A DNA stretch of 64,000 bases, from positions 62,001-126,000 of the forward strand of contig JAWSUE010000002.1 in NCBI GenBank assembly GCA_033549065.1, in the 5' to 3' direction. The position numbers and the translations under genes were made by a program. The notes under the pieces are model-generated. The model was not told the origin of the DNA. It did not search any database and worked only from the letters and a program-made list of their open reading frames with translations. Within the stretch, counting starts at the first letter, position 1, and each line of letters begins with the position of its first letter. Positions 1 to 7,930 of this stretch are shown in pieces. This DNA is from Bacillota bacterium. GTDB lineage: Bacteria > Bacillota > Dethiobacteria > DTU022.

Positions 1-579
1 ATCCAGGTTCATGGAACTGATATAGAAACATTTACAGGCAGCAACAGAGGTGAAGGAGCACTTCCCGGATCTGCCCGCAGCAGGTGCGACGGCCTGATTA
101 CAACTGAACCCAGGCTGGTATTAGCCGCCTATTCGGCAGATTGCCTCCTCATTTTTTTTACTGCCAGGTCGAAAAAACTTGTAGCCCTGGCTCATGCCGG
201 ATGGCGGGGTACTCTTGGAGGGATTACCTCCAAAATGGTGGACAGGCTATCTGCCGATTTTAATTTAAAACCTGGAGAACTGCTGGTCGGTTTAAGCCCT
301 GCAATTTGCAAAAACTGCTATAGTGTGGATGAGCAAACTGCCCGGCAGTTTCAGAATAAAGGTTGGGATGATCCCAGGTACTTGTTACAGCAGGAAAATG
401 ACAGATGGAGTATCGACATGACAGCAATTAATATTCGGCAGCTAACAAAAGCCGGCATCCCTTTTGAGAACATATCCGGAGGAGGTTGGTGTTCATCCTG
501 CAGCCCTGAACTTTTCTATTCATACCGGAGAAATAAAGGGGAAACGGGAAGAATGATCGGGTTTATTGCTATCAGATAA
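1..579 (+). CDS. pgeF: PgeF/YlmD laccase-domain protein (5' truncated)
   Basis: The reading frame is open from the first base, so the gene starts outside the window and about 80 N-terminal residues are missing from a family usually near 270. The visible part carries the family's metal-ligand motifs in order: QVHGTD, ADC and HAGWRGT, followed by a GLSPAI stretch. This is the YfiH/YlmD (DUF152, Cu-oxidase_4) family. Members are known as peptidoglycan editing factor PgeF, and some show purine nucleoside phosphorylase or deaminase activity. It heads the ylm cell-division cluster as in Bacillus, which supports the call. The exact substrate in this organism cannot be read from sequence. Confidence 0.88.
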   Translation: MQVHGTDIETFTGSNRGEGALPGSARSRCDGLITTEPRLVLAAYSADCLLIFFTARSKKLVALAHAGWRGTLGGITSKMVDRLSADFNLKPGELLVGLSPAICKNCYSVDEQTARQFQNKGWDDPRYLLQQENDRWSIDMTAINIRQLTKAGIPFENISGGGWCSSCSPELFYSYRRNKGETGRMIGFIAIR

Positions 580-598
580 TATACAGGGAGATTAGAAT

Positions 599-1684
599 TT
601 GAAAAATAAACACTCCAGACAAAAGAGGCAGCAGTTTGAGGTTATCCGCGGAGAGGGTAAAAGGTTTAGTTTTATCAATTTCAAAAGGGCTTTCGTTTTT
701 TATGTTTTACTTCTGATTGCCTTCATAATAATTATTCAGTTGGGCTATCACTGGTTGGGCAACCAGTTTTTATCCTGGCGTCTGCAGATAATTTCTGCCG
801 AAATGGGTGTTATGGAGTCCAGACAGGATGCCGCCGGTTTGATCACCCGCGAAGAAGAGATTATAGTATCCCCTTCGCCCGGAGTTGTTCTGGAACTTGC
901 TCCTGCCGGTGGGAGAGTATCGGCAGATTCAGAACTGGCCTCGATAGGCGTTATATCAAGAGCCCAGTGGTTGGCTCTGCAGGAGCCGGAAAATGAAGAG
1001 GATGAGGAAGCGATGGAAGAGCGGGTTCCCATCGATCCCATGTCGCTTAATTTCCAGGAAGTTATAACACTCACTACGGAACACCCGGGTTTTTTATCTC
1101 ACTATATCGACGGATGGGAACATTACAGCGAACCATTTTATATTACCGCCGACCAGTACGAAATCATCAAGCCTGAGGGACGATATACAGTCCGGGGAGA
1201 CCTGGTAGATAGCGGACAGGCGGTTATGAAAGTCGTTAACAACTGGCGATGGTATTACAGCATTATTATTCCACTTCATCCGGGGCGCATTATAGCTGAA
1301 CAGCGGAATGTTGAGTTGGAATTTGACTTTGCACCGGAAGAGATGGTCAGAGCGGTTCTTATTGAATATGCAATTGATCAAGAAAATCAAATTGTGCGCC
1401 TGGCCTACGAAATACAGCAGCAGGTTGTCGGTTTTGAGCAAACCAGGTGGGCAGAAGCTTCTTTGCTCTATTCCAGGCAGCAGGGTATAATTATTCCAGC
1501 GGAAGCTGTATTTGAATACGACAACAGTTACGGGGTTTTTATCAACCAGGGCGGGAAAGTGGTTTTTCAGCCGCTGACAATTGTTGAAAGGCGTGATGAC
1601 CAAATTATGGTCGAGGGGCTCCCTGCCCAGAGTATGATCATAACCCGGCCTGAACATGTTGTGGAAGGACAGCGGTTGTATTAA
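599..1684 (+). CDS. HlyD-like single-pass membrane protein
   Basis: This 361-residue protein has a basic N-terminus and one strongly hydrophobic segment at about residues 29-51, followed by an extracytoplasmic domain. Around residues 98-122 a short stretch (PSPGVVLELAPAGGRV) resembles the lipoyl-like hairpin of membrane-fusion proteins, and the C-terminal part looks like a HlyD beta-barrel domain. The start is TTG, 19 bases after pgeF, with a CAGGGAG ribosome site. No transporter partner is adjacent, so an efflux role is not supported. Its place between pgeF and yggS, inside a division-gene cluster, makes an envelope role plausible. The function is unknown. Confidence 0.6.
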   Translation: MKNKHSRQKRQQFEVIRGEGKRFSFINFKRAFVFYVLLLIAFIIIIQLGYHWLGNQFLSWRLQIISAEMGVMESRQDAAGLITREEEIIVSPSPGVVLELAPAGGRVSADSELASIGVISRAQWLALQEPENEEDEEAMEERVPIDPMSLNFQEVITLTTEHPGFLSHYIDGWEHYSEPFYITADQYEIIKPEGRYTVRGDLVDSGQAVMKVVNNWRWYYSIIIPLHPGRIIAEQRNVELEFDFAPEEMVRAVLIEYAIDQENQIVRLAYEIQQQVVGFEQTRWAEASLLYSRQQGIIIPAEAVFEYDNSYGVFINQGGKVVFQPLTIVERRDDQIMVEGLPAQSMIITRPEHVVEGQRLY

Positions 1685-1737
1685 TTATTTAAGTAACCGG
1701 CTGTAACAGATTAAATACAGAGGTGAGTTTCCTCTAC

Positions 1738-2400
1738 ATGCTGGCAGAAAACTATAGAGAAGTTTTGAAAAATATCGAAGAGGCTGCGCTAAAAGCGGGG
1801 CGGAATCCGGAAAATATCAAGCTTATAGCTGTAACAAAAACAGTAGGTATTGATGAAGTCCGGCAGGCTGCCAACCTGGGCATGAAAGATTTCGGGGAAA
1901 ACAGGGTTCAGGATGCAGCTGAAAAGGTCATCAGCTTGCCCGATCTAAACTGGCACTTTATCGGTCATCTCCAGTCGAACAAGGTTAAGGATGTCCTGCC
2001 TTATTACATGATGATCCACTCTCTCGATAGGCTTTCCCTGGCCAAAGCGGTCCAGAGCTGGGCTGAAAAGCTTGATCTCCTGGTTAATATGCTGATTCAG
2101 GTAAATGTATCCGGCGAAGAAAGTAAATTTGGTATGAAAGCCGATGATCTTGGCTCTTTTATCAACCAGATTGATGATTATGACCGGATACGTGTTCTCG
2201 GACTGATGACGATGGCTCCCTTTGTAGCAGATCCGGAAGAAGCCCGTTGTTGTTTCAAAAAACTCCGTCAGTTAAGAGATGAATACAGCAAACCCGGAAT
2301 GGAGCTGCCGGAGCTGTCGATGGGCATGACCAATGATTACCTGGTCGCCGTGGAAGAAGGAGCAACCATACTGCGCATCGGCAGCGCTCTCTTTAGCTGA
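1738..2400 (+). CDS. yggS: YggS/YlmE PLP homeostasis protein
   Basis: The protein has about 220 residues and is a single-domain alanine-racemase-fold member that binds pyridoxal phosphate. The PLP lysine is visible in IAVTKTV (about Lys34), and GENRVQ, WHFIGHLQSNK and a C-terminal SMGMTNDY are typical family motifs. The family keeps PLP and amino-acid pools balanced rather than catalysing a known reaction. I chose ATG at 1738 because GAGGTGA lies about 11 bases upstream and family members begin with this MLAEN-like sequence; a GTG at 1723 is also in frame but overlaps the ribosome site. It matches ylmE in the conserved ylm cluster. Confidence 0.9.
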   Translation: MLAENYREVLKNIEEAALKAGRNPENIKLIAVTKTVGIDEVRQAANLGMKDFGENRVQDAAEKVISLPDLNWHFIGHLQSNKVKDVLPYYMMIHSLDRLSLAKAVQSWAEKLDLLVNMLIQVNVSGEESKFGMKADDLGSFINQIDDYDRIRVLGLMTMAPFVADPEEARCCFKKLRQLRDEYSKPGMELPELSMGMTNDYLVAVEEGATILRIGSALFS

Positions 2401-2430
2401 CAGGTTTAAGTTAAATATGCAGTAAAGCAG

Positions 2431-2727
2431 GTGATTATAATCAACAGGTTAGTTGCTGAAGGGTTAATCTTTTTTATTCAGATTTACTACATAATTTTAT
2501 TTGCCCGGATTATTATGTCCTGGTTTGCACCTACTGCCTCCCGGAACCAGACTTTTAATACTCTCTATCGCATTGCCTATGTTTTAACCGAGCCGCTTTT
2601 AGCGCCATTACGGAAGGTTATACCAGCAGTCAGGGTCGGGATGGGTTACCTGGATCTCTCCCCGTTTATTCTTCTTATCTTGTTGAGGGTAGCCCAGCAG
2701 TTGATAATCCGCTATATTTACTTTTAA
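2431..2727 (+). CDS. ylmG: YggT/YlmG membrane protein
   Basis: This 98-residue protein has two hydrophobic segments (about residues 9-30 and 74-95) around a polar centre with EPLLAPLRKVIPA, the YggT family signature. YlmG/YggT proteins sit in the cytoplasmic membrane and are linked to division and nucleoid distribution, but their biochemical role is not settled. The start is GTG. In Bacillus the gene order here is ylmE-sepF-ylmG; this locus has only 30 bases between yggS and ylmG, so sepF is absent from its usual place. Confidence 0.85.
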   Translation: MIIINRLVAEGLIFFIQIYYIILFARIIMSWFAPTASRNQTFNTLYRIAYVLTEPLLAPLRKVIPAVRVGMGYLDLSPFILLILLRVAQQLIIRYIYF

Positions 2728-2741
2728 TTCGGAGGTTAAAT

Positions 2742-3509
2742 ATGAGTTCCGGTTCTCCATTATCTGATGAAGAAAAACGCTGGCAGCAGCAGTTTATCCG
2801 CAAGCTTGATGAATTGCAGGGTAATAAAACTTATCATACGAACTTTCTTGATCCCCGTCAGCTTGAACTGGCCGAAGCGGCGCTGCATAAAGAATCCGAC
2901 CTGGCATATACCGTATTCGGTGGTTACCCGGAAGCGGAACGAAACGTCCTTGCCGTTTTCCCTTCCAGGTTCAAAAACAGTCTGCCTCCGGTTAAAATAA
3001 TCAAAGTGAGCTGGCATGCCGGCGACGGCGCCCTCAATCACCGTGATCTGCTTGGCGCTGTACTTGCATTAGGATTTAAGCGGGATCAGGTCGGCGATAT
3101 CCTGGTTTTTGAAGATTCCTGGGCAGCAGTTATGGTTCTGGAATCAAAAGCCGAATTTATCTGCAGCAATCTGATCCAGGTTGGCAAATTTACGGTGAGC
3201 TGTAACTTAATTGAAGCCGATCAATTGCCTTTTTCCCATGATAAAGGCAAAGAAATCAAAGGTACAGTAGCCAGCCTGCGGGTTGATTCAGTAATATCGC
3301 TCGGTTTTGGAATCTCCCGTGCAAGGGTGGTTCTCCTGGTCAAGGGTGGTCTGGTCAGGGTTAACTGGCGACAGATAGATTCTCCGTCATATCAGTTAAA
3401 AGCAGGAGACCAGGTATCTCTGAAAGGACGAGGCCGCCTGCTGCTTGAAGAGGATGAAGGTGAAACCCGTAAAGGTCGGATACGGGTAAGATTGAAAAAG
3501 TATAGCTGA
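2742..3509 (+). CDS. ylmH: YlmH, S4-domain RNA-binding protein
   Basis: The protein has 255 residues. The C-terminal 70 residues form an S4 RNA-binding domain (SRARVVLLVKGGLVRVNW, then a GDQVSLKGRGR strand), and the N-terminal part matches the YlmH family (DPRQLELAE, VFGGYPEAERNV, RDLLGAVLALGFKRDQVGDI). YlmH binds ribosomal or tRNA elements and has been tied to rescue of stalled ribosomes and to division. It sits between ylmG and divIVA with a GGAGG site 6 bases before the ATG, in the usual cluster order. Confidence 0.9.
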   Translation: MSSGSPLSDEEKRWQQQFIRKLDELQGNKTYHTNFLDPRQLELAEAALHKESDLAYTVFGGYPEAERNVLAVFPSRFKNSLPPVKIIKVSWHAGDGALNHRDLLGAVLALGFKRDQVGDILVFEDSWAAVMVLESKAEFICSNLIQVGKFTVSCNLIEADQLPFSHDKGKEIKGTVASLRVDSVISLGFGISRARVVLLVKGGLVRVNWRQIDSPSYQLKAGDQVSLKGRGRLLLEEDEGETRKGRIRVRLKKYS

Positions 3510-3599
3510 TCAGGCAGGAAATGTCATCCAGTTGTCGAAGTTTGCCATAGCTTATGAGCCTTGACATTACTATCAGTTTGAAACAGGGGAGGAAAAGAA

Positions 3600-4235
3600 A
3601 TGGGCATTACACCGCTGGATATACAGAATAAAGAGTTCGAAAGGTCTTTCCGGGGTTATGACATCGAAGATGTTGATGAATTTCTCGACAGAATTGCCAA
3701 GGATCTCGAGCAGTTAATGCGTGAGAACCAGGACCTGAAAGATCAACTGGCCCAGCTTACAGAGAAAAACAAGAACTACCAGAAGATGGAAAGCACAATG
3801 CACACTGCAATTGTCGTTGCCCAGGAAACTGCCGAAGAGGTCAAGCAAAATGCCAAACGTGAAGCAGAATTGATTAAACGTGAAGCAGAGAGAGAAGCAA
3901 AGAATTTAGTTGAAGAAGCCAGATCACGCTCTTCCAGGATCCTTGATGAACAGGAGGAACTTTTCAGAAAGGCTCAGGTTTTTAAACTTAAATTCCGTTC
4001 ATTCATTGAGGCACAGCTGGCTGCCCTGGAAGGTGAGGAGTGGCTGGAAGAGCCGCAAAAGGAAGAGAAAGTCGAAGAGAAAGCCACTGAATTTATAAGT
4101 AACTATAAACCGGATGTGGTAGCTGAAGAAGTGGTAAAAGATGATTTTAAACTGGAGGAAGATGAAGAGCCGGTTCTCGATTTTGAAGCAGATTATGAAA
4201 TAAAACCGGTAGATGATTTCGAGAAGGATAATTAG
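3600..4235 (+). CDS. divIVA: DivIVA septum/pole-targeting protein
   Basis: The N-terminus (ITPLDIQNKEFERSFRGYD, then VDEFLDRI) is the DivIVA membrane-binding domain. Residues from about 30 to 120 form a long heptad-rich coiled coil, and the C-terminal 70 residues are acidic and low in complexity. DivIVA senses negative membrane curvature and recruits division or pole proteins. The 211-residue length is slightly longer than the Bacillus protein because of the acidic tail. A GGGGAGG site lies 7 bases before the ATG. It ends the ylm transcription unit; the next gene has its own promoter and T-box. Confidence 0.93.
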   Translation: MGITPLDIQNKEFERSFRGYDIEDVDEFLDRIAKDLEQLMRENQDLKDQLAQLTEKNKNYQKMESTMHTAIVVAQETAEEVKQNAKREAELIKREAEREAKNLVEEARSRSSRILDEQEELFRKAQVFKLKFRSFIEAQLAALEGEEWLEEPQKEEKVEEKATEFISNYKPDVVAEEVVKDDFKLEEDEEPVLDFEADYEIKPVDDFEKDN

Positions 4236-4265
4236 GCTGCCCATTTTCAGCACAGTTACCAGGTA

Positions 4266-4294
4266 TTGATTTTGTTTAGTATCCATGCTACAAT
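4266..4294 (+). promoter_or_regulatory. Sigma-A promoter for the ileS T-box transcript
   Basis: TTGATT (4266-4271) and TACAAT (4289-4294) are separated by 17 bases, with an extended TG two bases before the -10 box. It lies directly upstream of the T-box leader, so transcription would begin near 4301. Confidence 0.7.
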
Positions 4295-4299
4295 TTACG

Positions 4300-4546
4300 G
4301 CAAATACAATGAACGGGACATCAAGGCGGTTAGTAAGCTAATTCAGAGAGCCGGTGTTGGCTGAAATTCCGGCATGGCAATTCCGCTGTAAATCACCCGG
4401 GAGTTTCCATCTGAACATTCTATAACGAATAAGTAGGGTTGGGCGGTTACCGCCGTTAATGGTGTTCCAAAGAGGCCTGCAGTTATTGTTTGGTTATTAG
4501 GGTGGTACCACGGGAGAAATCTCGTCCCTTAGGGGACGATTTTTTT
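4300..4546 (+). promoter_or_regulatory. T-box leader (isoleucine)
   Basis: The conserved T-box sequence AGGGTGGTACCACGG lies at 4499-4513 and is followed by a terminator hairpin (4522-4528 pairs with 4533-4539, then a run of T). Upstream there is an AGAGAGCCGG Stem I element near 4343 and a likely ATC (Ile) specifier in GTAAATCACC near 4390. Uncharged tRNA-Ile would bind the specifier and the T-box bulge and stabilise the antiterminator, allowing ileS to be read. The specifier assignment rests on position and on the downstream gene. Confidence 0.9.
4522..4546 (+). terminator. T-box regulated terminator
   Basis: TCGTCCC (4522-4528) pairs with GGGACGA (4533-4539) across a four-base loop and is followed by seven T residues. 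It is the off-state hairpin of the T-box leader. Confidence 0.85.
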
Positions 4547-4603
4547 ATATTCAAAAGAATATTACATATATTACTTATCATTGATACGAAGGAGACATCA
4601 ATA

Positions 4604-7366
4604 ATGGACTACAGAGATACGCTGAACCTACCGCAAACAGAATTTCCGATGCGCGCGAACCTGCCGAATCGCGAGCCTGACATGCTTGAATTCTGGGCAT
4701 CGCTCGATATACATAACAAGGTTCTGGAAAATCGCAAAGGAGCACCGCTCTATATTCTGCATGACGGACCACCTTATGCCAACGGTGATATCCATATGGG
4801 TACCGCCCTGAATAAGGTGTTAAAAGATATCATTAACAAGTATAAGACCATGCAGGGCTGTAACTGCCCCTATGTGCCGGGCTGGGATACCCATGGCCTG
4901 CCGATTGAACACCAGATCATCAAGACCAACAAGCTGAACCGTAAAGAGATATCAGATCTTGATTTTCGAAAGATGTGCCGGGAATATGCCCTGAAATATG
5001 TTGATATCCAGCGAAATCAGTTCAAAAGGCTGGGAGTCCGCGGTGACTGGGATAATCCATACCTGACCCTTGCTCCGGAATTTGAAGGCCGACAGATCAA
5101 AATATTCGGAATGATGGCCGAACGAGGCTATATCTATAAGGGAATGCGTCCGGTATACTGGTGTGCCAGCTGCGAAACGGCGCTGGCAGAAGCCGAAATC
5201 GAGTACGGCAATAAAATTTCTGAATCAATCTATGTTAAATTCCCGCTGATTGATGATCTCGGGCTTTTGGATGGGGTTGAAAACCGTTACTGCCTGATCT
5301 GGACCACAACGGCATGGACAATCCCGGCTAACCTTGCTATAGCCGTTCACAAGGATTTCGACTATGTTCTGGCTGATGCAGGTTCCGAACAGTATCTTCT
5401 TGCTGAAGGTCTTCTGGAAGCGGTTTCCAAACTGGCCGGGTCGGAAAAGCCCTGGCCTATTCTGAAGAGATTTAAAGGCAGTGAGCTTGTCGGGATGCGC
5501 TGCCGCCATCCTCTCTATGATCGCGAATCAATATTGCTTACTGGAGAGCATGTCACCCTGGAACAGGGCACCGGCTGTGTCCATATAGCCCCGGGGCACG
5601 GTCATGAGGACTTTGCTATCGGCCAGGCCAATAACCTGCCTATTTTGAGCCCGCTGGATAACAGCGGCTATTTCACCGAAGAAGCAGGAAAATACGCCGG
5701 TCTCCGTTATGACGAGGGAGGCAAGGCGGTGATCGAAGATTTGCGGCTGGAAAATGCCTTAATCAAATCGCTCAAATTTGAGCATCAATATCCCAACTGC
5801 TGGCGCTGTAAATCGCCCCTGCTATACCGGGCGACGGAGCAGTGGTTTGCCTCAATTGATGGTTTTCGGAAAGAAGCCCTGGAAGCAATCAAGAAAGTCA
5901 GCTGGACTCCATCATGGGGTGAAGAGCGAATCTATAATATGGTGGCGGAAAGACAGGACTGGTGTATTTCCAGGCAGAGAGTCTGGGGAGTACCTATCCC
6001 TATCTTCTACTGTGATGACTGCAGTGCGCCCATTATCAACAGTGAAACCATCGAAGCTGTCAGCGAACTCTTCAGCAAAGAGGGTTCCGACGCCTGGTTT
6101 GCCCGGGAATCCGCGGAAATTCTGCCTGAGAACTTCAAATGCCCCGAATGCGGGCATACAGAATTCCGGAAAGAAACAGATACAATGGATGTCTGGTTTG
6201 ACTCAGGCTCCAGCCACGATGCCGTACTGGAAACCAGGTCAGGACTGCGCTGGCCTGCAGAGCTATACCTGGAAGGGAGTGACCAGTACAGGGGTTGGTT
6301 CCATTCTTCACTTTTAACTGCAGTCGCTACCCGGGGGGAACCCCCTTACAAAGCGGTACTCAGCCACGGCTGGGTAGTTGATGGAGAAGGAAAGAAGATG
6401 TCCAAATCCCTGGGTAATGTAATCGCCCCGGAGAAAATCATTAAGCAGTACGGCGCTGATATATTGCGCCTCTGGGTTTCGTCGGCTGATTTCACCAGCG
6501 ATATCCATCTATCCGAAGGGATCCTCAAACAACTGATCGAAGTTTACCGTAAGATCAGAAACACGATCAGGTTCCTGCTTGGTGGTTGCTTCGACTTCGA
6601 TCCGGATACCCAGTCATTCGAATATGATCAGCTGGAAGAACTTGATCGTTGGGCTCTTTATCGCCTTGACCGGGTAACAGAGAAAATTACCGGGGCATAT
6701 GAAAAGTATGAATATCACCAATTCTTTCATGCCCTGCATAATTTTTGCGTAGTCGATATGAGTAGTTTCTACCTTGATGTTATCAAGGACCGGCTCTACT
6801 GTTCTCTGCCCGATGACAAGATCCGCCGCTCTTCACAGACAGCTTTAATGATTATCGCTGAAAGGCTTGTGCTCCTGATGGCCCCAATCCTTACCTTCAC
6901 TTCCGAGGAAATCTGGCAGCACCTACCCGGACGGCACCTGAAGAGCGTTCAACTTGCAGACTGGCCTGAACAGAGTTCACAGTGGGATGACCGGGAACTC
7001 GGCAAACGCTGGGAAGTACTTCTGGAAGTACGTGAAGACATCAACTGGGCACTCGAACAGGCCCGCAAGGAAAAAGTGATCGGCGGTTCCCTTGAAGCCT
7101 GCCTAAGTATCTGGGCAGATGATCCGCTGTACGGACAACTTAAAGAATACGAAGATCACTTACAGGATCTCTTTATAGTATCTCATGTCAAGCTTGAAAG
7201 AGACCGCGACAGCGCCCCTGAAAATGCGGTGAAGGGCGAGCATTACCCTGTCACACTTTTGGTTGAGAAATCTCCCGGCCATAAGTGCCCGCGCTGCTGG
7301 ATCTATACGGAATCGGAAGAAGAACTCTGCCCCCGCTGCAGCAGGGTCGTTGCTGCCCTCGGTTAA
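4604..7366 (+). CDS. ileS: Isoleucyl-tRNA synthetase
   Basis: The enzyme charges tRNA-Ile with isoleucine in the cytosol. The predicted 920 residues show the class I signature as PPYANGDIHMG (about residues 57-66), the KMSKS loop (about 598-602), an editing domain between them, and a C-terminal zinc finger with two CPRC pairs (about 894-914). The length is normal for the bacterial type. The frame extends upstream into the T-box, but ATG 4604 is preferred because of its GAAGGAGA site and family alignment. Expression is governed by the T-box leader. Confidence 0.97.
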   Translation: MDYRDTLNLPQTEFPMRANLPNREPDMLEFWASLDIHNKVLENRKGAPLYILHDGPPYANGDIHMGTALNKVLKDIINKYKTMQGCNCPYVPGWDTHGLPIEHQIIKTNKLNRKEISDLDFRKMCREYALKYVDIQRNQFKRLGVRGDWDNPYLTLAPEFEGRQIKIFGMMAERGYIYKGMRPVYWCASCETALAEAEIEYGNKISESIYVKFPLIDDLGLLDGVENRYCLIWTTTAWTIPANLAIAVHKDFDYVLADAGSEQYLLAEGLLEAVSKLAGSEKPWPILKRFKGSELVGMRCRHPLYDRESILLTGEHVTLEQGTGCVHIAPGHGHEDFAIGQANNLPILSPLDNSGYFTEEAGKYAGLRYDEGGKAVIEDLRLENALIKSLKFEHQYPNCWRCKSPLLYRATEQWFASIDGFRKEALEAIKKVSWTPSWGEERIYNMVAERQDWCISRQRVWGVPIPIFYCDDCSAPIINSETIEAVSELFSKEGSDAWFARESAEILPENFKCPECGHTEFRKETDTMDVWFDSGSSHDAVLETRSGLRWPAELYLEGSDQYRGWFHSSLLTAVATRGEPPYKAVLSHGWVVDGEGKKMSKSLGNVIAPEKIIKQYGADILRLWVSSADFTSDIHLSEGILKQLIEVYRKIRNTIRFLLGGCFDFDPDTQSFEYDQLEELDRWALYRLDRVTEKITGAYEKYEYHQFFHALHNFCVVDMSSFYLDVIKDRLYCSLPDDKIRRSSQTALMIIAERLVLLMAPILTFTSEEIWQHLPGRHLKSVQLADWPEQSSQWDDRELGKRWEVLLEVREDINWALEQARKEKVIGGSLEACLSIWADDPLYGQLKEYEDHLQDLFIVSHVKLERDRDSAPENAVKGEHYPVTLLVEKSPGHKCPRCWIYTESEEELCPRCSRVVAALG

Positions 7367-7394
7367 AATCCTCTTAAAACCTAACAATAAATTT

Positions 7395-7440
7395 CTCCCC
7401 CTCTTACCGGCCTTACGGCCGTTCGAGGGGGGATTCTTAT
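7395..7440 (+). terminator. Rho-independent terminator after ileS
   Basis: CCCCCTC (7397-7403) pairs with GAGGGGG (7425-7431), with a second CGGCC/GGCCG stem inside the loop, and a T-rich stretch follows. It lies about 30 bases past the ileS stop. Confidence 0.75.
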
Positions 7441-7454
7441 TGTGTTTCAGCATT

Positions 7455-7483
7455 AAAAGTAAAAGGTAAAAGGTAAAAGGTAA
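7455..7483. repeat. Short tandem repeat of AAAAGGT
   Basis: The heptamer AAAAGGT occurs three times in a row (7461-7481) after a partial unit at 7455-7460. The array abuts the left end of the dispersed element at 7485. It is non-coding and could vary in copy number by slippage. Confidence 0.8.
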
Positions 7484-7484
7484 T

Positions 7485-7755
7485 CAGACCCTGATACAGT
7501 TCGCTCCGGATCATTTCGCGGAGAATTAATGCCGGTTCGCCTTCAAGCTTCAGCGGGCAGCCTCAACAGTCGACACTTAAGTCTCCGGCCTCGGTCTGCC
7601 TCTCCGGAAAGCTGAAGCAGTATTAATCATTCCGGAGAGGCATAATACGTATGGGGACATATTGACCGAAGGTTATGTGTCCCCTGACAACTTTATTTCG
7701 GCTCACCGGTAATTCTAACCGCTCATGCTAATGTCGCTTACAGTATCAGGGTCTG
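7485..7755. mobile_element. MITE-like element, copy 1 (271 bp)
   Basis: The ends are perfect 13-base inverted repeats (7485-7497 and 7743-7755) that extend with one mismatch to 17 bases. The inside holds a perfect 11 bp hairpin (7599-7609 with 7630-7640) and a smaller GGGGACA/TGTCCCC hairpin near 7650-7685. No open reading frame of note is present. Nearly the same sequence recurs at 26681-26912. Copy 1 carries about 45 extra bases, including the smaller hairpin, where copy 2 has about 12 unrelated bases. Non-coding length, terminal inverted repeats and dispersed copies fit a miniature transposable element; a structured repeat RNA is the alternative. The bases from 7756 to the next gene at 7931 show nothing I recognise. 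Confidence 0.72.
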
Positions 7756-7930
7756 CTTATAAGATAAAGTATCTCGAATTGGTGAAAACATGGTTCTTGC
7801 AAAGGAGATTATCTACAGGTTATGAGAAAAGATCAAAGTAGTTTGCGAGCCGGAGAAGGGAAAGTAAGAAATGCAAAGAACAATTAGAATAGGCAAATAA
7901 ATCAAACATTGGTTGAGAGGAGCTGGTAGA

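Noticed and set aside
4490-4603. An N-terminal extension of ileS
   Set aside because: It would translate the T-box and terminator; the start at 4604 has a ribosome site and fits the family.
7455-7483. CRISPR-like repeats
   Set aside because: The units are only seven bases long and have no spacers; this is a simple tandem repeat.
7485-7755. Insertion sequence with transposase
   Set aside because: The element is too short and has no ORF.
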